Assembly (NCBI GenBank): GCA_026014665.1
Contig: JAOZHX010000008.1
Span: forward strand, 62,001 to 126,000
From: Candidatus Bathyarchaeota archaeon
GTDB lineage: Archaea; Thermoproteota; Bathyarchaeia; Bathyarchaeales; Bathycorpusculaceae
Length of the DNA stretch: 64,000 nucleotides
Reading direction: 5' to 3'
How positions within the stretch are numbered: the first letter of the stretch is position 1; every line of letters starts with the position of its first letter. The notes beneath the pieces were generated by a model. The model searched no databases and was not told the DNA's origin. It worked only from the letters and a program-made list of their open reading frames with translations. This document shows positions 18,153 through 26,903 of the stretch, one piece after another. Position numbers and translations under genes: made by a program.

Positions 18153-18346
18153 TTCAGTGGGTGTTAGCTTTGTGTGGGTGTGGCTGTTTTGTGGGTGCTA
18201 CAAGATTGTTTGTGTCTGCGGTTGCTTTTTGCAGGTGCAGCCCACCCCAACGCTTGTTACGGTGTGGCAAAAGACAATCACACCACGCAAGCAACATGGG
18301 TCAATGTTGAAGCCGATGCGGTGTGAGTGTGGCAGTATGTTGAAGG
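18153..18346 (+). repeat. dispersed repeat, copy B (possible small Cys-rich peptide)
   Basis: The plus-strand counterpart of copy A (5581-5774), equal in length at 194 bases and alignable without gaps. The palindrome here is CAACAT-GGGTCA-ATGTTG. An open frame (18145-18489) encodes a peptide with GVSFVWVWLFCGCYK near its start and QHGSMLKPMRCECGSMLK in the middle. Together with the direct repeat at 18083 it accounts for most of the 570-base gap before mobB. Confidence 0.6.
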
Positions 18347-18502
18347 AGCCCAGATTTGCACATCGAAAAAGGGAAGGAAAAGCCGTTAACGAAAACAATA
18401 AAGCAGTAATAAAGACAGGGCTACTTAGCGGGCAGCGGGGTAATTATGCCTTCGTAGCTGTATGTTTCGGGGGCTTTATTAACGTCTAATCAGTTGTTTT
18501 GC

Positions 18503-19054
18503 ATGGAGTGGGCTAATGTGGTTGTGTTGATGGCGGCAGTGGGGATCAGCGGTTCAGGAAAAACGACTACCCTTGAATTTCTGGTTTCTCGGCTAAGTGT
18601 TATGGGCTTTAAAGTCGGCGTCATCAAACATATTCATAGAGAAAACTTTACAATCGATCGGGAAGGTAGCAACACGTGGCGGTTCAGCAGGGCAGGCTCA
18701 AAAATCACCGTCGCATTTTCGCCAAAAGAAATCGCCATCATAAAAAACAAGAAAACCACTACGGAAGATTTAGAGTGGGTAATCGAGCAGTTAAAAACCG
18801 AGCAGCTTGACATCATTTTTATCGAAGGCTTCCACGGCTACATCCAAAAAAGACCCGACGTCGCCAAAATCGTCACCGCCAAAACCCAAGAAGACCTCGC
18901 CCGAACCTTAGAGATGACGGTTCCACCCGTGGTGGCAATCTGCGGGTTGGTTACCAAGAGCAAGCCCGAACAAACCGACATTCCCTACGTTGACCTGCCC
19001 GACGAAGGCGATAAGCTCTTGGAATTGGTTAAGAGGCGGTTGGAGCCTCGGTGA
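18503..19054 (+). CDS. mobB: molybdopterin-guanine dinucleotide biosynthesis protein MobB
   Basis: A P-loop GTPase-like protein of about 183 aa that assists MobA in making the guanine dinucleotide form of the molybdenum/tungsten cofactor. Walker A is VGISGSGKTT near the N-terminus; FKVGVIKHIHRENFTID and the later IIFIEGFHGY are family blocks. The start is uncertain: ATG 18503, GTG 18518 (13 bases after GGAG) and ATG 18530 all leave the P-loop intact. mobA follows 62 bases downstream, and the cofactor-using enzyme fwdDBAC lies 3.4 kb away. Confidence 0.85.
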   Translation: MEWANVVVLMAAVGISGSGKTTTLEFLVSRLSVMGFKVGVIKHIHRENFTIDREGSNTWRFSRAGSKITVAFSPKEIAIIKNKKTTTEDLEWVIEQLKTEQLDIIFIEGFHGYIQKRPDVAKIVTAKTQEDLARTLEMTVPPVVAICGLVTKSKPEQTDIPYVDLPDEGDKLLELVKRRLEPR

Positions 19055-19116
19055 AAACAGGTTTTTCGTGGTAAATTAGATAAGTCACAGTCGCTCTCCC
19101 TAAACAGGAATAGACG

Positions 19117-20145
19117 ATGACTATGCGGGCAGCAATCATTCTGGCAGGTGGGAAAGCGCAAAGGTTCCAGACTAAAGAGGGCACGTGGCAGGACAAGGCG
19201 CTAGCGTTGCTGGATGGGAAACCGCTTCTGGCGCATGTGCTGCTTAACGTTGCGGATGTTGTGGACGAGTCGGTTGTGGTTGTTAACGAGAATTTTGAGC
19301 GGCATGAAAAGTACAGCAGCCTGATTGTAGAACATAACATAAGAGACGCCAGATTAATCACCGACATAAAAATCGACGATTTAAGCGGTCCGCTGGTGGC
19401 AATCTTGACTGGGCTAAAAGCGGTGGACGCGGAACTGTGCCTCACGGTGCCCTGCGACATGCCCCTGCTCAACCCCAAAGTCGCACAATACTTTCTAAGC
19501 GAAATCGACGACTCAACCGTGGCTGTGCCCATGTGGCCCGACGGCAGACTCGAAACCCTCCTAACGGCACTGCACCGCCAAACCGCACTGCAAATCGCAG
19601 ACGCCCTAACCCAGCTTGACCGCAGCCGCCCAGACGACATAATCCGAGGCTCCCAAAACGCCCTGTTCGTTTCACCGTTTGGAAAAATCAGGCAGCTTGA
19701 CCCGCAACTGTGCAGTTTCGTCAACGTCAACTCGCCCGAAGAGCTAAGCAGGCTTCAGCCCCGACAAGGGCAAGGCGAATCAGGCAGGGATTTGCGGCTA
19801 AAACTGGGAGATTTGCCCCAGAGAGGAATCGAAAAGCTGAAGGATGCGGCTGGACTGCGGAAAGGCGGCAGGTTGGCTGAGGCTTCTGAAATTTTTGCGG
19901 AATGCGCTGAAGTGCTCGAGCGGGAAGGCTCGTTTTTCTGGGCTGCGATTAGCCGAGAATTCCAAGCCAAAAGCCTCCGCAACACGGCAACGCCGCAACT
20001 AGCCAGCCAAACCACGGAAGCCTTCCAGAAAGCCGCCCAAAACTACAATGCCGAAGCCGCCCAGTACAACAAAAACGGTTGCTACCTACTGGCAAAACGA
20101 GCAATGGCCGACAAAACATGGAACCAAACACAAACAAAACAATAA
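19117..20145 (+). CDS. mobA: molybdenum cofactor guanylyltransferase MobA with helical C-terminal extension
   Basis: A 342-aa protein. Residues 1-205 form the MobA nucleotidyltransferase: AIILAGGKAQRF is the GTP-binding loop (L-A-G-G-x-x-x-R), followed by QDKALALLDGKPLLAHV, DLSGPLVAILTGL and TVPCDMPLLNP, the metal-binding Asp block. It should attach GMP to molybdopterin. Residues 206-342 are an extra all-helical, Ala/Glu-rich region resembling two or three TPR-like hairpins (LAEASEIFAECAEVLEREG, FQKAAQNYNAEAAQY); standard MobA proteins of about 200 aa lack it. Paired with mobB upstream. Confidence 0.85.
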   Translation: MTMRAAIILAGGKAQRFQTKEGTWQDKALALLDGKPLLAHVLLNVADVVDESVVVVNENFERHEKYSSLIVEHNIRDARLITDIKIDDLSGPLVAILTGLKAVDAELCLTVPCDMPLLNPKVAQYFLSEIDDSTVAVPMWPDGRLETLLTALHRQTALQIADALTQLDRSRPDDIIRGSQNALFVSPFGKIRQLDPQLCSFVNVNSPEELSRLQPRQGQGESGRDLRLKLGDLPQRGIEKLKDAAGLRKGGRLAEASEIFAECAEVLEREGSFFWAAISREFQAKSLRNTATPQLASQTTEAFQKAAQNYNAEAAQYNKNGCYLLAKRAMADKTWNQTQTKQ

Positions 20146-20278
20146 AATTGTTTTCAACAGGGTTATGGCGCTACGGGTTATTTTTCTATTTAAGAAGTTA
20201 GAAAGCTCCCCCCAAAGAATAAAAAGTGAATTCTTTTTAACACAAGCCTAATAATGTATTAAAAGAAATGATTCGGAT

Positions 20279-20936
20279 ATGAGTCTAAAACCTAAAGCTA
20301 AGTCAAGAAATGAAGCAAAATACTATGAACCAATTAAAAATAGTCTCCTCTTAGCTATGGGCAATTATCTTGACAAAGAAAAGACGTACCAACCTCAAGC
20401 TGGACTTAGTAGAGACACGCCTGAACTAATATATTTTGAAATAATCGGTGGGAGAAATGTTTTTTCTGAAAACCTGAAAAAAGTGTTTGATGACGATGCG
20501 CTTAACATAATAGGAAAGGAAGGCATTTATCCCGATTTAGTTGGATACGTGCAAAAGAATCCGCATAGCCCTAAAGAAATCATAATTGCAGAAATAAAAG
20601 ACGAAAAAAATCTCCTTAAAGATGGTTGCCAAAACCAAATTTTATAAAGAAATTTTCAGTGCAAATTTTGCTTTCTTGATTTCAACGCATGAAATTTCAG
20701 AAGAAAAAGTTAGATTTCTCTTAAAAAAACCTTTAATAAATCAAGGGGTTATTATCGCCAAATTCATACCAAGTTCCATAAAGAGTTCCCAAATTGAGAA
20801 TTATGGTCATTTCGAAATTAATGCAAAATTCAAAGCAACTATACCCGATTTTCTTCATTTCTGTTTGCGACCTAAAGAAATCGAATCTAACCCCAGACCT
20901 AAACCATCTCTATTAAATAAGATGTTCAAGCACTGA
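20279..20936 (+). pseudogene. PD-(D/E)XK nuclease-like gene with internal frameshift
   Basis: Two overlapping frames (20279-20647 and 20622-20936) read as one protein of about 218 aa if one A is removed from the AAAA run near 20631-20634: the joined junction reads LLKDGCQTKFYKEIF. The first part carries YPDLVGYVQ and IIIAEIKDEK, an acidic residue followed by E-x-K as in PD-(D/E)XK nucleases. The second part carries FAFLISTHEISEEKV. The surrounding 1.4 kb is AT-rich compared with mobA and fdhD. The gene is either truly broken or the A-run contains a sequencing error; the well-kept second half favours a recent event or an error. Confidence 0.6.
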
Positions 20937-20951
20937 AATCATCATACGGTA

Positions 20952-21311
20952 TTAATCTATTGGATGTTCAAATCTTACCGTTGAGTCGGGCTTTTCAGAC
21001 CAGTTATAACTGACTTCAACCTTCTTGACTGCATTTTTTAATCTTACAATTTGTTCTTTATTCATTCTTGCAGAACCGCCTTTCACTTGGAAAAGCATTA
21101 TCTTGAGTTTATCACAATCTTTTCTGTCTAACTTAACTGCAATTAAATCAATTATTCCAGTTCTCGGAAAACCTCTTTTCGATTGGAAATCAATGTATTT
21201 CCAGCCCTTCTTATTTAACTGGTATTTTGTAAACGTTAAAGCATTTTTCTCCGTTTTATGGGCTTTCTTCTGTGCTTCTCGCCATTTAAGGGAATTCTCG
21301 TCTTTTTCCAT
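20952..21311 (-). CDS. nuclease-like protein (VRR-NUC/Holliday-resolvase-like fold)
   Basis: A basic protein of 119 aa. GIIDLIAVKLD (about 52-62) followed by IMLFQVKGG (about 71-79) gives the D...(Q/E)-x-K spacing of the PD-(D/E)XK fold seen in archaeal Holliday-junction resolvases and VRR-NUC domains; a Lys/Arg-rich helix follows. The N-terminal 40 residues are highly charged. It is convergent with the frameshifted nuclease-like gene, and both sit in the same AT-rich patch, suggesting joint acquisition. Substrate unknown. Confidence 0.6.
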   Translation of the reverse strand: MEKDENSLKWREAQKKAHKTEKNALTFTKYQLNKKGWKYIDFQSKRGFPRTGIIDLIAVKLDRKDCDKLKIMLFQVKGGSARMNKEQIVRLKNAVKKVEVSYNWSEKPDSTVRFEHPID

Positions 21312-21387
21312 TTTTACCCCTCAGATATTAGCTTTAAAATATCTGATTTCTATTTTTAGCCTTTACTATTCTGCATGTTCGCCAAAC

Positions 21388-21422
21388 AAGCCCTTAAAAC
21401 AGTCTTGATAGCTTAAGGGCTT
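21388..21422. repeat. perfect 10-bp inverted repeat
   Basis: AAGCCCTTAA (21388-21397) and TTAAGGGCTT (21413-21422) are perfect inverses around a 15-base loop. It lies 77 bases upstream of the minus-strand nuclease-like gene and 180 bases beyond the fdhD stop. It may be an operator, an end of the AT-rich insertion, or a processing/termination hairpin; there is no T-tract. Confidence 0.5.
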
Positions 21423-21602
21423 ATGCTCATTGCTTAAATTCTTTTGTTTCCCACACCTTAGCTCCAATAATTTTGGTTCGATTTTACGGATATTGTCTAT
21501 TTAGGATAAAGTAATTTTACGCACAATAGTCAAATTCGAATGATTTTCCTTCAAAATTTCATGTGGGGAAATATTTTGATTGAGGCCTAACTAAAATCAA
21601 TC

Positions 21603-22391
21603 CTATACAATTATTCTTTCTGGGGCTGTGTAGATGTTTAGTCTTTTTCCTCTTACGAATCCTGCTATGGTTAGGTTTGTTTCTTTTGCGGTAGCTATGC
21701 CTGAGGAGAGTGCGGCGGAGAGGGATGCGACGATGGGTATGCCGACTTTTGCTGCTTTGAAAGCCACATCACCCGAGATGCGTCCGCTGAGAGCCACAAA
21801 ACACCCGCTCAAGTCCTCTTTTGCCAGCGCCGCCATGCCGATGACTTTGTCCACGGCGTTGTGCCTGCCCACGTCCTCCGCCAACGCGACCAGTTCGCCG
21901 TTCGCCCGGTAGATTGCTGCAACGTGCAAGCCGCCTGTCTGCCTAAACCCCGTGGCTTTGATGTTGAGTTGGTTAACGCTGTCGAAAAGAACCTGCGCCC
22001 GAACCTTCAAATCTGACGTGACCACGGGGGTTTTGCCTTTGTACTGGTAGGGCGTGGCGCCGCCGCAGGCTGAGGGGATGACTCGGCTGTGCAGTCGGCT
22101 GATGCTGATGCGGTCCTCCACTTTGATGTCTGGTTTGAGAGTGACGTTGACGGTGCCTTCCGCCTCCTTCACCGTGACCTCCACGATTTCGTCGATTGAG
22201 TGCAGGATGCCTTCGGAGAGCAGGTGTCCAACCGCCATTTCCCGCAGGTTCGTGGGCGAGCAAAGGATGGTTGCCCAAAAAATGTTGTTTACGAACAGGT
22301 GGAGCGGGGTTTCTTCTGCGATGTAGTCGGTTGTCTGCTGGGTTTTTCCCGTGGATAGGTCGATTTTTGTTATGTCGACTTGGCGCACCAT
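21603..22391 (-). CDS. fdhD: FdhD-type sulfurtransferase for molybdopterin enzymes
   Basis: A 262-aa accessory protein; in bacteria FdhD moves sulfur to the bis-MGD cofactor of formate dehydrogenase. Family blocks: EETPLHLFVN, GHLLSEGIL, TGGLHVAAIY, EDVGRHNAVDKVIG (cofactor-binding) and LSGRISGDVAFKAAKVGIPIVAS. The usual CxxC loop reads SACGGATP here, leaving one Cys (C109) with Ala at the second position. It lies downstream of fwdDBAC in the same orientation, separated by 88 bases, so it probably serves formylmethanofuran dehydrogenase. No formate dehydrogenase gene is in the window. Confidence 0.9.
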   Translation of the reverse strand: MVRQVDITKIDLSTGKTQQTTDYIAEETPLHLFVNNIFWATILCSPTNLREMAVGHLLSEGILHSIDEIVEVTVKEAEGTVNVTLKPDIKVEDRISISRLHSRVIPSACGGATPYQYKGKTPVVTSDLKVRAQVLFDSVNQLNIKATGFRQTGGLHVAAIYRANGELVALAEDVGRHNAVDKVIGMAALAKEDLSGCFVALSGRISGDVAFKAAKVGIPIVASLSAALSSGIATAKETNLTIAGFVRGKRLNIYTAPERIIV

Positions 22392-22479
22392 CAGTCATCA
22401 CTAAACCAGTGTTGAATAGTTGAATAGTTTAGTGATTGGAAGAATATAGGGTTAGCTAACCAAAAGGGTTAGCATGGGT

Positions 22480-23295
22480 TTAGAGGTATTTTTCGTAGGC
22501 TTTAAGGTTGGGGTTGTTCGGTTTAGACGCGAAGATTTTGCCCGTGCCATTCTCAGCCAAGTCGCCAAGGAACACGTAGAAGGGTCCCGTCGCGGTTTCG
22601 GCTTCGTCGATTTTCACTTTGGGTTTGACGCTGTCGATGGTGAAGGTGGGCATCATTTCCTCCACTGTGCCTGAAACCACGATTTTTCCGCCAGTCATGT
22701 TGGCGCCAAGCCTTGAAGCCGCGTTCTTTTCCACGTGGATTGTGCCGTCGCTCATGTGGTAACCCAGGAACTGCCCTGTGTTGCTTCCTTTAATCTTGAT
22801 TAGTCCGCCGCTTAGGTAGCAGCCTGAGTCTGCGCCGACGTCGCCGTCCACGACTATCTTGCCGCCTTTCATGCCGTCAGTGCTGCCGCGGTAGGGAGAA
22901 GCCAAGTAGTCGCTGGCGTTGCCGTGGATTTCGATTAATCCTTTCTTCATGCTGCTGCCTGTCCATTGCCCAGCGTTTCCGTTGACGACGATTCTGCCTC
23001 CTGCCATCTTCTCGCCAAGATGCATGCCTGCGTTGCCGTTGACGACGATTTCGCCTGTTTTCATGCCGTAGCCGATTCTGCGGACTTCGCTTGCGTCGCC
23101 GTTGATGGTTATGCTTGGATTGTCGCCTTCAGCTTGCTCGATTTTGAAGAGTTCGCCCAGCGTTTTCTGGCGGTTACCCTCAAAAACGGGCAGGGCTGCG
23201 ATTTCAGCTACGGTTTTGCCTTGGAAGACGTCGGGGTTTATGCATTCAGCGGTTACTGGAAACTTGAAGGTTTTGAGGGGAGTTAAGACTATCAT
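22480..23295 (-). CDS. fwdC: formylmethanofuran dehydrogenase subunit C
   Basis: A 271-aa beta-helix subunit made of repeated G-x-x-x-G-x-x-M-x-x-G-x-[IL]-x-[VI] turns (for example EKMAGGRIVVNGNAG and GGKIVVDGDVG), homologous to the C-terminal domain of glutamate synthase. It scaffolds subunits A and B in the complex that reduces CO2 to formate and passes it onto methanofuran. The ATG at 23295 (MIVLTPLK) lies one base from the fwdA stop; a longer in-frame version reaching 23388 would start inside fwdA and is rejected. Fourth gene of fwdDBAC. Confidence 0.93.
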   Translation of the reverse strand: MIVLTPLKTFKFPVTAECINPDVFQGKTVAEIAALPVFEGNRQKTLGELFKIEQAEGDNPSITINGDASEVRRIGYGMKTGEIVVNGNAGMHLGEKMAGGRIVVNGNAGQWTGSSMKKGLIEIHGNASDYLASPYRGSTDGMKGGKIVVDGDVGADSGCYLSGGLIKIKGSNTGQFLGYHMSDGTIHVEKNAASRLGANMTGGKIVVSGTVEEMMPTFTIDSVKPKVKIDEAETATGPFYVFLGDLAENGTGKIFASKPNNPNLKAYEKYL

Positions 23296-23296
23296 T

Positions 23297-24991
23297 TTAA
23301 ACGCTCGCCTGGATGGTGATTGGGTCTTTAACTTTAACGTAATGGTCGTACACTGGGTAGTTAGCGTAATCCACGCTCCAGTACTCACGGAACTTGTTTT
23401 TCATCTGCTCGTCGATGCGGCATGGCTCAGCGGTTTGCACGTCAAGCCAAATCGTCCTGCCGTCAACATTCTGCACGACCTCGCCGTCCTTGACAACGAC
23501 ACGCCCATCCTTTATGGTGTAGGCTGCGTTGCCGAAAGCTTTACGAACCGCCTTGTACTTGCGGGCGATGTCGGTTGTTTCAGGGTTCACATCGTAGATT
23601 GCTATGTCAGCGTCCGCGCCAACGCCAAGGTGTCCCTTGTTTGTAAGCCCCAGCGCTTTTGCTTGACCAGCGCGGGTGACGATTGCCAACTCGTAGAGGC
23701 TAAGCTCCCGTTTGATGCTGGGCAAGAGGCTCTTTTTCTGGGCTTTCTTGTGGCACTTCTTCAGCGTTGCCATGCGTGCTTTTCTGCTGGTTAACCAAGC
23801 GATGATTTTTGGGTAAGCGAAGAATGGTCCGCCGTTGGGGTGGTCGGTTGTCATGTAAATCTTCCACGGGTCCTCAATCAGCAGCGCAAGTTCCAGCGCG
23901 ATGCTCCATTGCGTGGCATTTACTGCGTTGTTTTTCTTGTAGTGGAATGGGATGATTCCGCCGCTTGTTTCGGTTTCAACGTCGCTGTTAACCCATTTGT
24001 GACCGCTTAACTGGTAGAGCGTGTACTCGAAGGGGCCATCCGCCGTCATGGTTGTCGTGTCAGTGAAGATGACTTGCCCCATGTCCGCCGTGACGTGGCT
24101 GTGAGTGTTGATGTACTTGGAGATTTCCTCTGCAGCAGAGCGCATGTTGCCCCAGCCGTCGCCGCCGAAACTGCTGAACTGCAAGTGGGTGATGTGCATG
24201 TTTGGTTTGCCGTCGCTTGGCACACTCTCCAACGCCTTCATCGTATCCAGCGTGGTGGTGTAGTTGCCTGGCAATCCCAGGTTGTTAGTGTGCAGGTGAA
24301 TGGTGTGGGGGAGGTTGAGCATCTTGTTGACTTTTGCCAATCCAACCATGATTTCCCGCGGCGTAATGCAGAAGTTAGGCACCTGGTCGTCGATGCTGTG
24401 GACGTTTCTGCCAAAACCCCAAGACTCCAAGCCGCCAGGGTTCACGATTTTAATCGCGTAGCCCTTTGTGGTCTGAAGCATCCATGCGACGTGTCTTGCG
24501 CACTCTTCCAAGTCGCCTTTGCGCAGGTATTCAAGCACAAACCACCAGTCGCCGATTAAGGGGTATGTGGCTTTGTCTAAGAGAGGTATGTCGTTTAGTT
24601 CTTCATGAGTATGTTTGGCTTCCAAGGGCGCCATGGACGGGTTCATCACGGTCGTATAACCCATCTGCGAGTAGCGGTAACCTGTGACGAAGGTGGAGGG
24701 TATGGAGTAACCTGTGCCTGAACGGGTCAACGCTGTTTTGCGTACGGCGTCTTTAACGTGATCTTCGGGACGCACCATTCTACCAGTGTTGACTTCTCCG
24801 CCTGCGATGTGAGTGTGGATGTCAACGCCGCCCGGCATGACGGTTAAACCTGCGGCATCGATGATTTTGGCTTTGTGCTCGTTAACTTTTTCGACGATTT
24901 TCCCGTTTTTGACGGCTATGTCCATTTTTTCGCCGTTAACCTTGTTTAATGGGTCAAAGACGAAGCCATTTTTAATTAAGAGTTCAGTCAT
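23297..24991 (-). CDS. fwdA: formylmethanofuran dehydrogenase subunit A (formyltransferring amidohydrolase)
   Basis: A 564-aa metal-dependent amidohydrolase that condenses formate, delivered by an internal tunnel from subunit B, with methanofuran. The binuclear site is visible: H59 and H61 in GVDIHTHI, the carboxylated Lys in the AIKIVNPGGLESWG block (about 180), HxHxNN in TIHLHTNNLG, and a late Asp in YMTTDHPNGGPF. Full length for the family. ATG start, directly after the fwdB stop, with fwdC following after one base: a tight operon. Confidence 0.95.
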   Translation of the reverse strand: MTELLIKNGFVFDPLNKVNGEKMDIAVKNGKIVEKVNEHKAKIIDAAGLTVMPGGVDIHTHIAGGEVNTGRMVRPEDHVKDAVRKTALTRSGTGYSIPSTFVTGYRYSQMGYTTVMNPSMAPLEAKHTHEELNDIPLLDKATYPLIGDWWFVLEYLRKGDLEECARHVAWMLQTTKGYAIKIVNPGGLESWGFGRNVHSIDDQVPNFCITPREIMVGLAKVNKMLNLPHTIHLHTNNLGLPGNYTTTLDTMKALESVPSDGKPNMHITHLQFSSFGGDGWGNMRSAAEEISKYINTHSHVTADMGQVIFTDTTTMTADGPFEYTLYQLSGHKWVNSDVETETSGGIIPFHYKKNNAVNATQWSIALELALLIEDPWKIYMTTDHPNGGPFFAYPKIIAWLTSRKARMATLKKCHKKAQKKSLLPSIKRELSLYELAIVTRAGQAKALGLTNKGHLGVGADADIAIYDVNPETTDIARKYKAVRKAFGNAAYTIKDGRVVVKDGEVVQNVDGRTIWLDVQTAEPCRIDEQMKNKFREYWSVDYANYPVYDHYVKVKDPITIQASV

Positions 24992-26464
24992 TTAGGTTGC
25001 CTCCACTTTCTGCTGAGCTTTCTGTTTCTTTATGATTCTTACTTCTTCTAGGATGCGCCGCAAAATCTCCTCGTCAGAATAGATGCCTTCTGGCGGCTCC
25101 ACGACTTTCTTAAGTGGCAGCGGCACGTGGTCCATGCGGTAAGCTGTGCCCTCGACTTCTATGCCGACGAACGCTGCTGGAAACACGATGTCGCCAAGCA
25201 TTGCCGTGGCGTTCATGTGCGGGTCAATAACGATAAGCGGGTGCTTTACCATGTTCTGGACGGCTTTCTTTGGAAAGTTGGCACCTGGATCAGCTGCAAT
25301 CACCAACGTTGCATCATGCTCGTCTTTTATGAGCACGTCCATGCAGGTGGTTTCGCCTGGGTTGTAGCGTGGATAGCCAAGTGAGAAGTCGACGCCATAT
25401 GGGTAGCCGCTTTGCCACGCAGAAACCACGTTGGCTCCTGTAACGTTGAAGTGTCCCCTCATGGGCATGATTAAGAATTTGGTGCGCATGTTTAGGTCTC
25501 GGACCAGCGAGATGGCGACTTCGATGTTACGGAACTTGCCAGCTGTTTGGGTTAAGCCCATGCCAAAAAAGATTACGCCGAACTCGCAGTTCACCAAAGC
25601 GTCAGCGACCTCTTTAAGGTACTCCACGGGGACGCCTGCAACCTTATCGACGTCAAGCTCGCCGTCTTTGATTAACACGCGGATTGCCTGCATGAGTTCA
25701 TAGTCCTTGTTGGGTTCGACTTGGATAAAGAAGTCAGCCATTTCAGCAGACATACTTTTCCTGACGTCAATTACGATTAGTTTGCGACCCCGCTTTGACA
25801 GGGCAGACGGAGGAGCCCCCGGTAAAGTGCATGAGGAAGCTCTGGGCGGCTGAGTCTTAATTAAACCGCTTCGTGTGGCGCTCTGGACTTTCTTTTTTCC
25901 CGCTTGGGCCTTGAGTTTTTGCATGTAAGCTTTCCATTCGCTCTTCTCAAACCTGCCCTCTGCAAAACTAGTGTACCTTTCAAGGTGGCGTGGGTGGGCG
26001 CTCCAGGGATCACAGCCCCAGTAGATTATGAGGTCGGCGCGGTGGCGGATTTGCCCCAGCGTGCATGTTGGAATGCCGACTTCTTGAACACCAAGGATGG
26101 ATGGTCCATGGCATACGACGGCTGTGTTGTCCATGACGCCGCCGACTTCCTCTGTTAATTCCACACCGATACGTTGAGCTTCTGAGCTGGTTGAGCTCCA
26201 ACCGTAGAGGATTGGGTAGTTTGCGTTAGCTAGGACTTCGGCTGCTGCGTGGACTGCTTCGTCCATGGAGACGGGCACAAGTTTGCCGTCTTTCCGTATG
26301 AGAGGCGTTTTGATTCTGTGATGTCCACGGTAACCGAGAAATTTGGCTTCGCAGATGGCACAGCCGTTTTTTACTTTGACGACTTCGTTGTTTTCGATGG
26401 TTAATTCTATGTCGTCGCAGAGGCAACCGCATATTGGACATGTAACAGATTGAACAATGGACAT
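24992..26464 (-). CDS. fwdB: formylmethanofuran dehydrogenase subunit B (W/Mo-bis-MGD CO2 reductase)
   Basis: A 490-aa catalytic subunit. The N-terminal 4Fe-4S ligands are in CPICGCLCDD with a further Cys in NGCAIC. The metal-ligating Cys is C118 in VVCHGPS, matching the Cys ligand known for tungsten FwdB (not selenocysteine). RADLIIYWGCDPWSAHPRH and the AADPGANFP block bind the dinucleotide. About 45 residues (175-223; bases 25798-25942) that are Lys/Gln- then Pro/Ser/Ala-rich interrupt the protein just before LIVIDVRKSMSAE, where I expect only a short turn. ATG 26464 follows the fwdD stop; TTG 26479 would overlap it. Confidence 0.95.
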   Translation of the reverse strand: MSIVQSVTCPICGCLCDDIELTIENNEVVKVKNGCAICEAKFLGYRGHHRIKTPLIRKDGKLVPVSMDEAVHAAAEVLANANYPILYGWSSTSSEAQRIGVELTEEVGGVMDNTAVVCHGPSILGVQEVGIPTCTLGQIRHRADLIIYWGCDPWSAHPRHLERYTSFAEGRFEKSEWKAYMQKLKAQAGKKKVQSATRSGLIKTQPPRASSCTLPGAPPSALSKRGRKLIVIDVRKSMSAEMADFFIQVEPNKDYELMQAIRVLIKDGELDVDKVAGVPVEYLKEVADALVNCEFGVIFFGMGLTQTAGKFRNIEVAISLVRDLNMRTKFLIMPMRGHFNVTGANVVSAWQSGYPYGVDFSLGYPRYNPGETTCMDVLIKDEHDATLVIAADPGANFPKKAVQNMVKHPLIVIDPHMNATAMLGDIVFPAAFVGIEVEGTAYRMDHVPLPLKKVVEPPEGIYSDEEILRRILEEVRIIKKQKAQQKVEAT

Positions 26465-26468
26465 TTTT

Positions 26469-26870
26469 TTACCTTCCAAACTCGGTTTTTAGGAGTTCTT
26501 CTATGGTTAGAACTTTTTTTGTGGGGGCTGGTTCGACTTCTGCAGGTGTTCCTTTAAAGGAGGGCATGCCGATGCTGGTTGTTGCATGGCTGCACACGGC
26601 ATTCGCCCAGGGGCCGTATGGAATGTAGATTAAGCCAGGGGTGGCGGCGCGTGGGTATTTTACGGCTTTAAGCACTACTGAACCGTTGGCGGTTGTAACC
26701 AAAACGTTAGTGTTGTTTTTTATGCCGAGTTTTGCCATGTCGCCTGCATCCATATAGCACATTGAACAAGCATCAAAGTATTCTTTTGAGCTTTTACCCT
26801 TCTCTTTGCCGACGCCCTGCTCAATGGTGCGACCTGTAAGCAAAGTTACCTTTAACTTTTGCTCTACCAT
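26469..26870 (-). CDS. fwdD: formylmethanofuran dehydrogenase subunit D
   Basis: A 133-aa molybdopterin-dinucleotide-binding beta-barrel subunit: LLTGRTIEQGVGKEKG near the N-terminus, MDAGDMAKLGIKNNTNVLVTT and GLIYIPYGPWANAV match the C-terminal cofactor-binding domain of DMSO-reductase-type enzymes. First gene of fwdDBAC. ATG 26870 (MVEQKL) is preferred to TTG 26879 because the TATA box at 26904-26913 then leaves a leader of about a dozen bases. The ferredoxin subunits F and G are not in the window. Confidence 0.93.
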   Translation of the reverse strand: MVEQKLKVTLLTGRTIEQGVGKEKGKSSKEYFDACSMCYMDAGDMAKLGIKNNTNVLVTTANGSVVLKAVKYPRAATPGLIYIPYGPWANAVCSHATTSIGMPSFKGTPAEVEPAPTKKVLTIEELLKTEFGR

Positions 26871-26903
26871 GATTCCCAAACCTTACCAATAGAATTTAGA
26901 TAG

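Noticed and set aside
20952-21311. Reading the AT-rich nuclease-like pair as a restriction-modification or toxin-antitoxin system
   Set aside because: No methyltransferase, antitoxin or transposase accompanies them, so only the nuclease-like fold is claimed.
23296-23388. Longer fwdC beginning inside fwdA
   Set aside because: The extra 31 residues are out-of-frame fwdA sequence; MIVLTPLK at 23295 matches the usual FwdC start.
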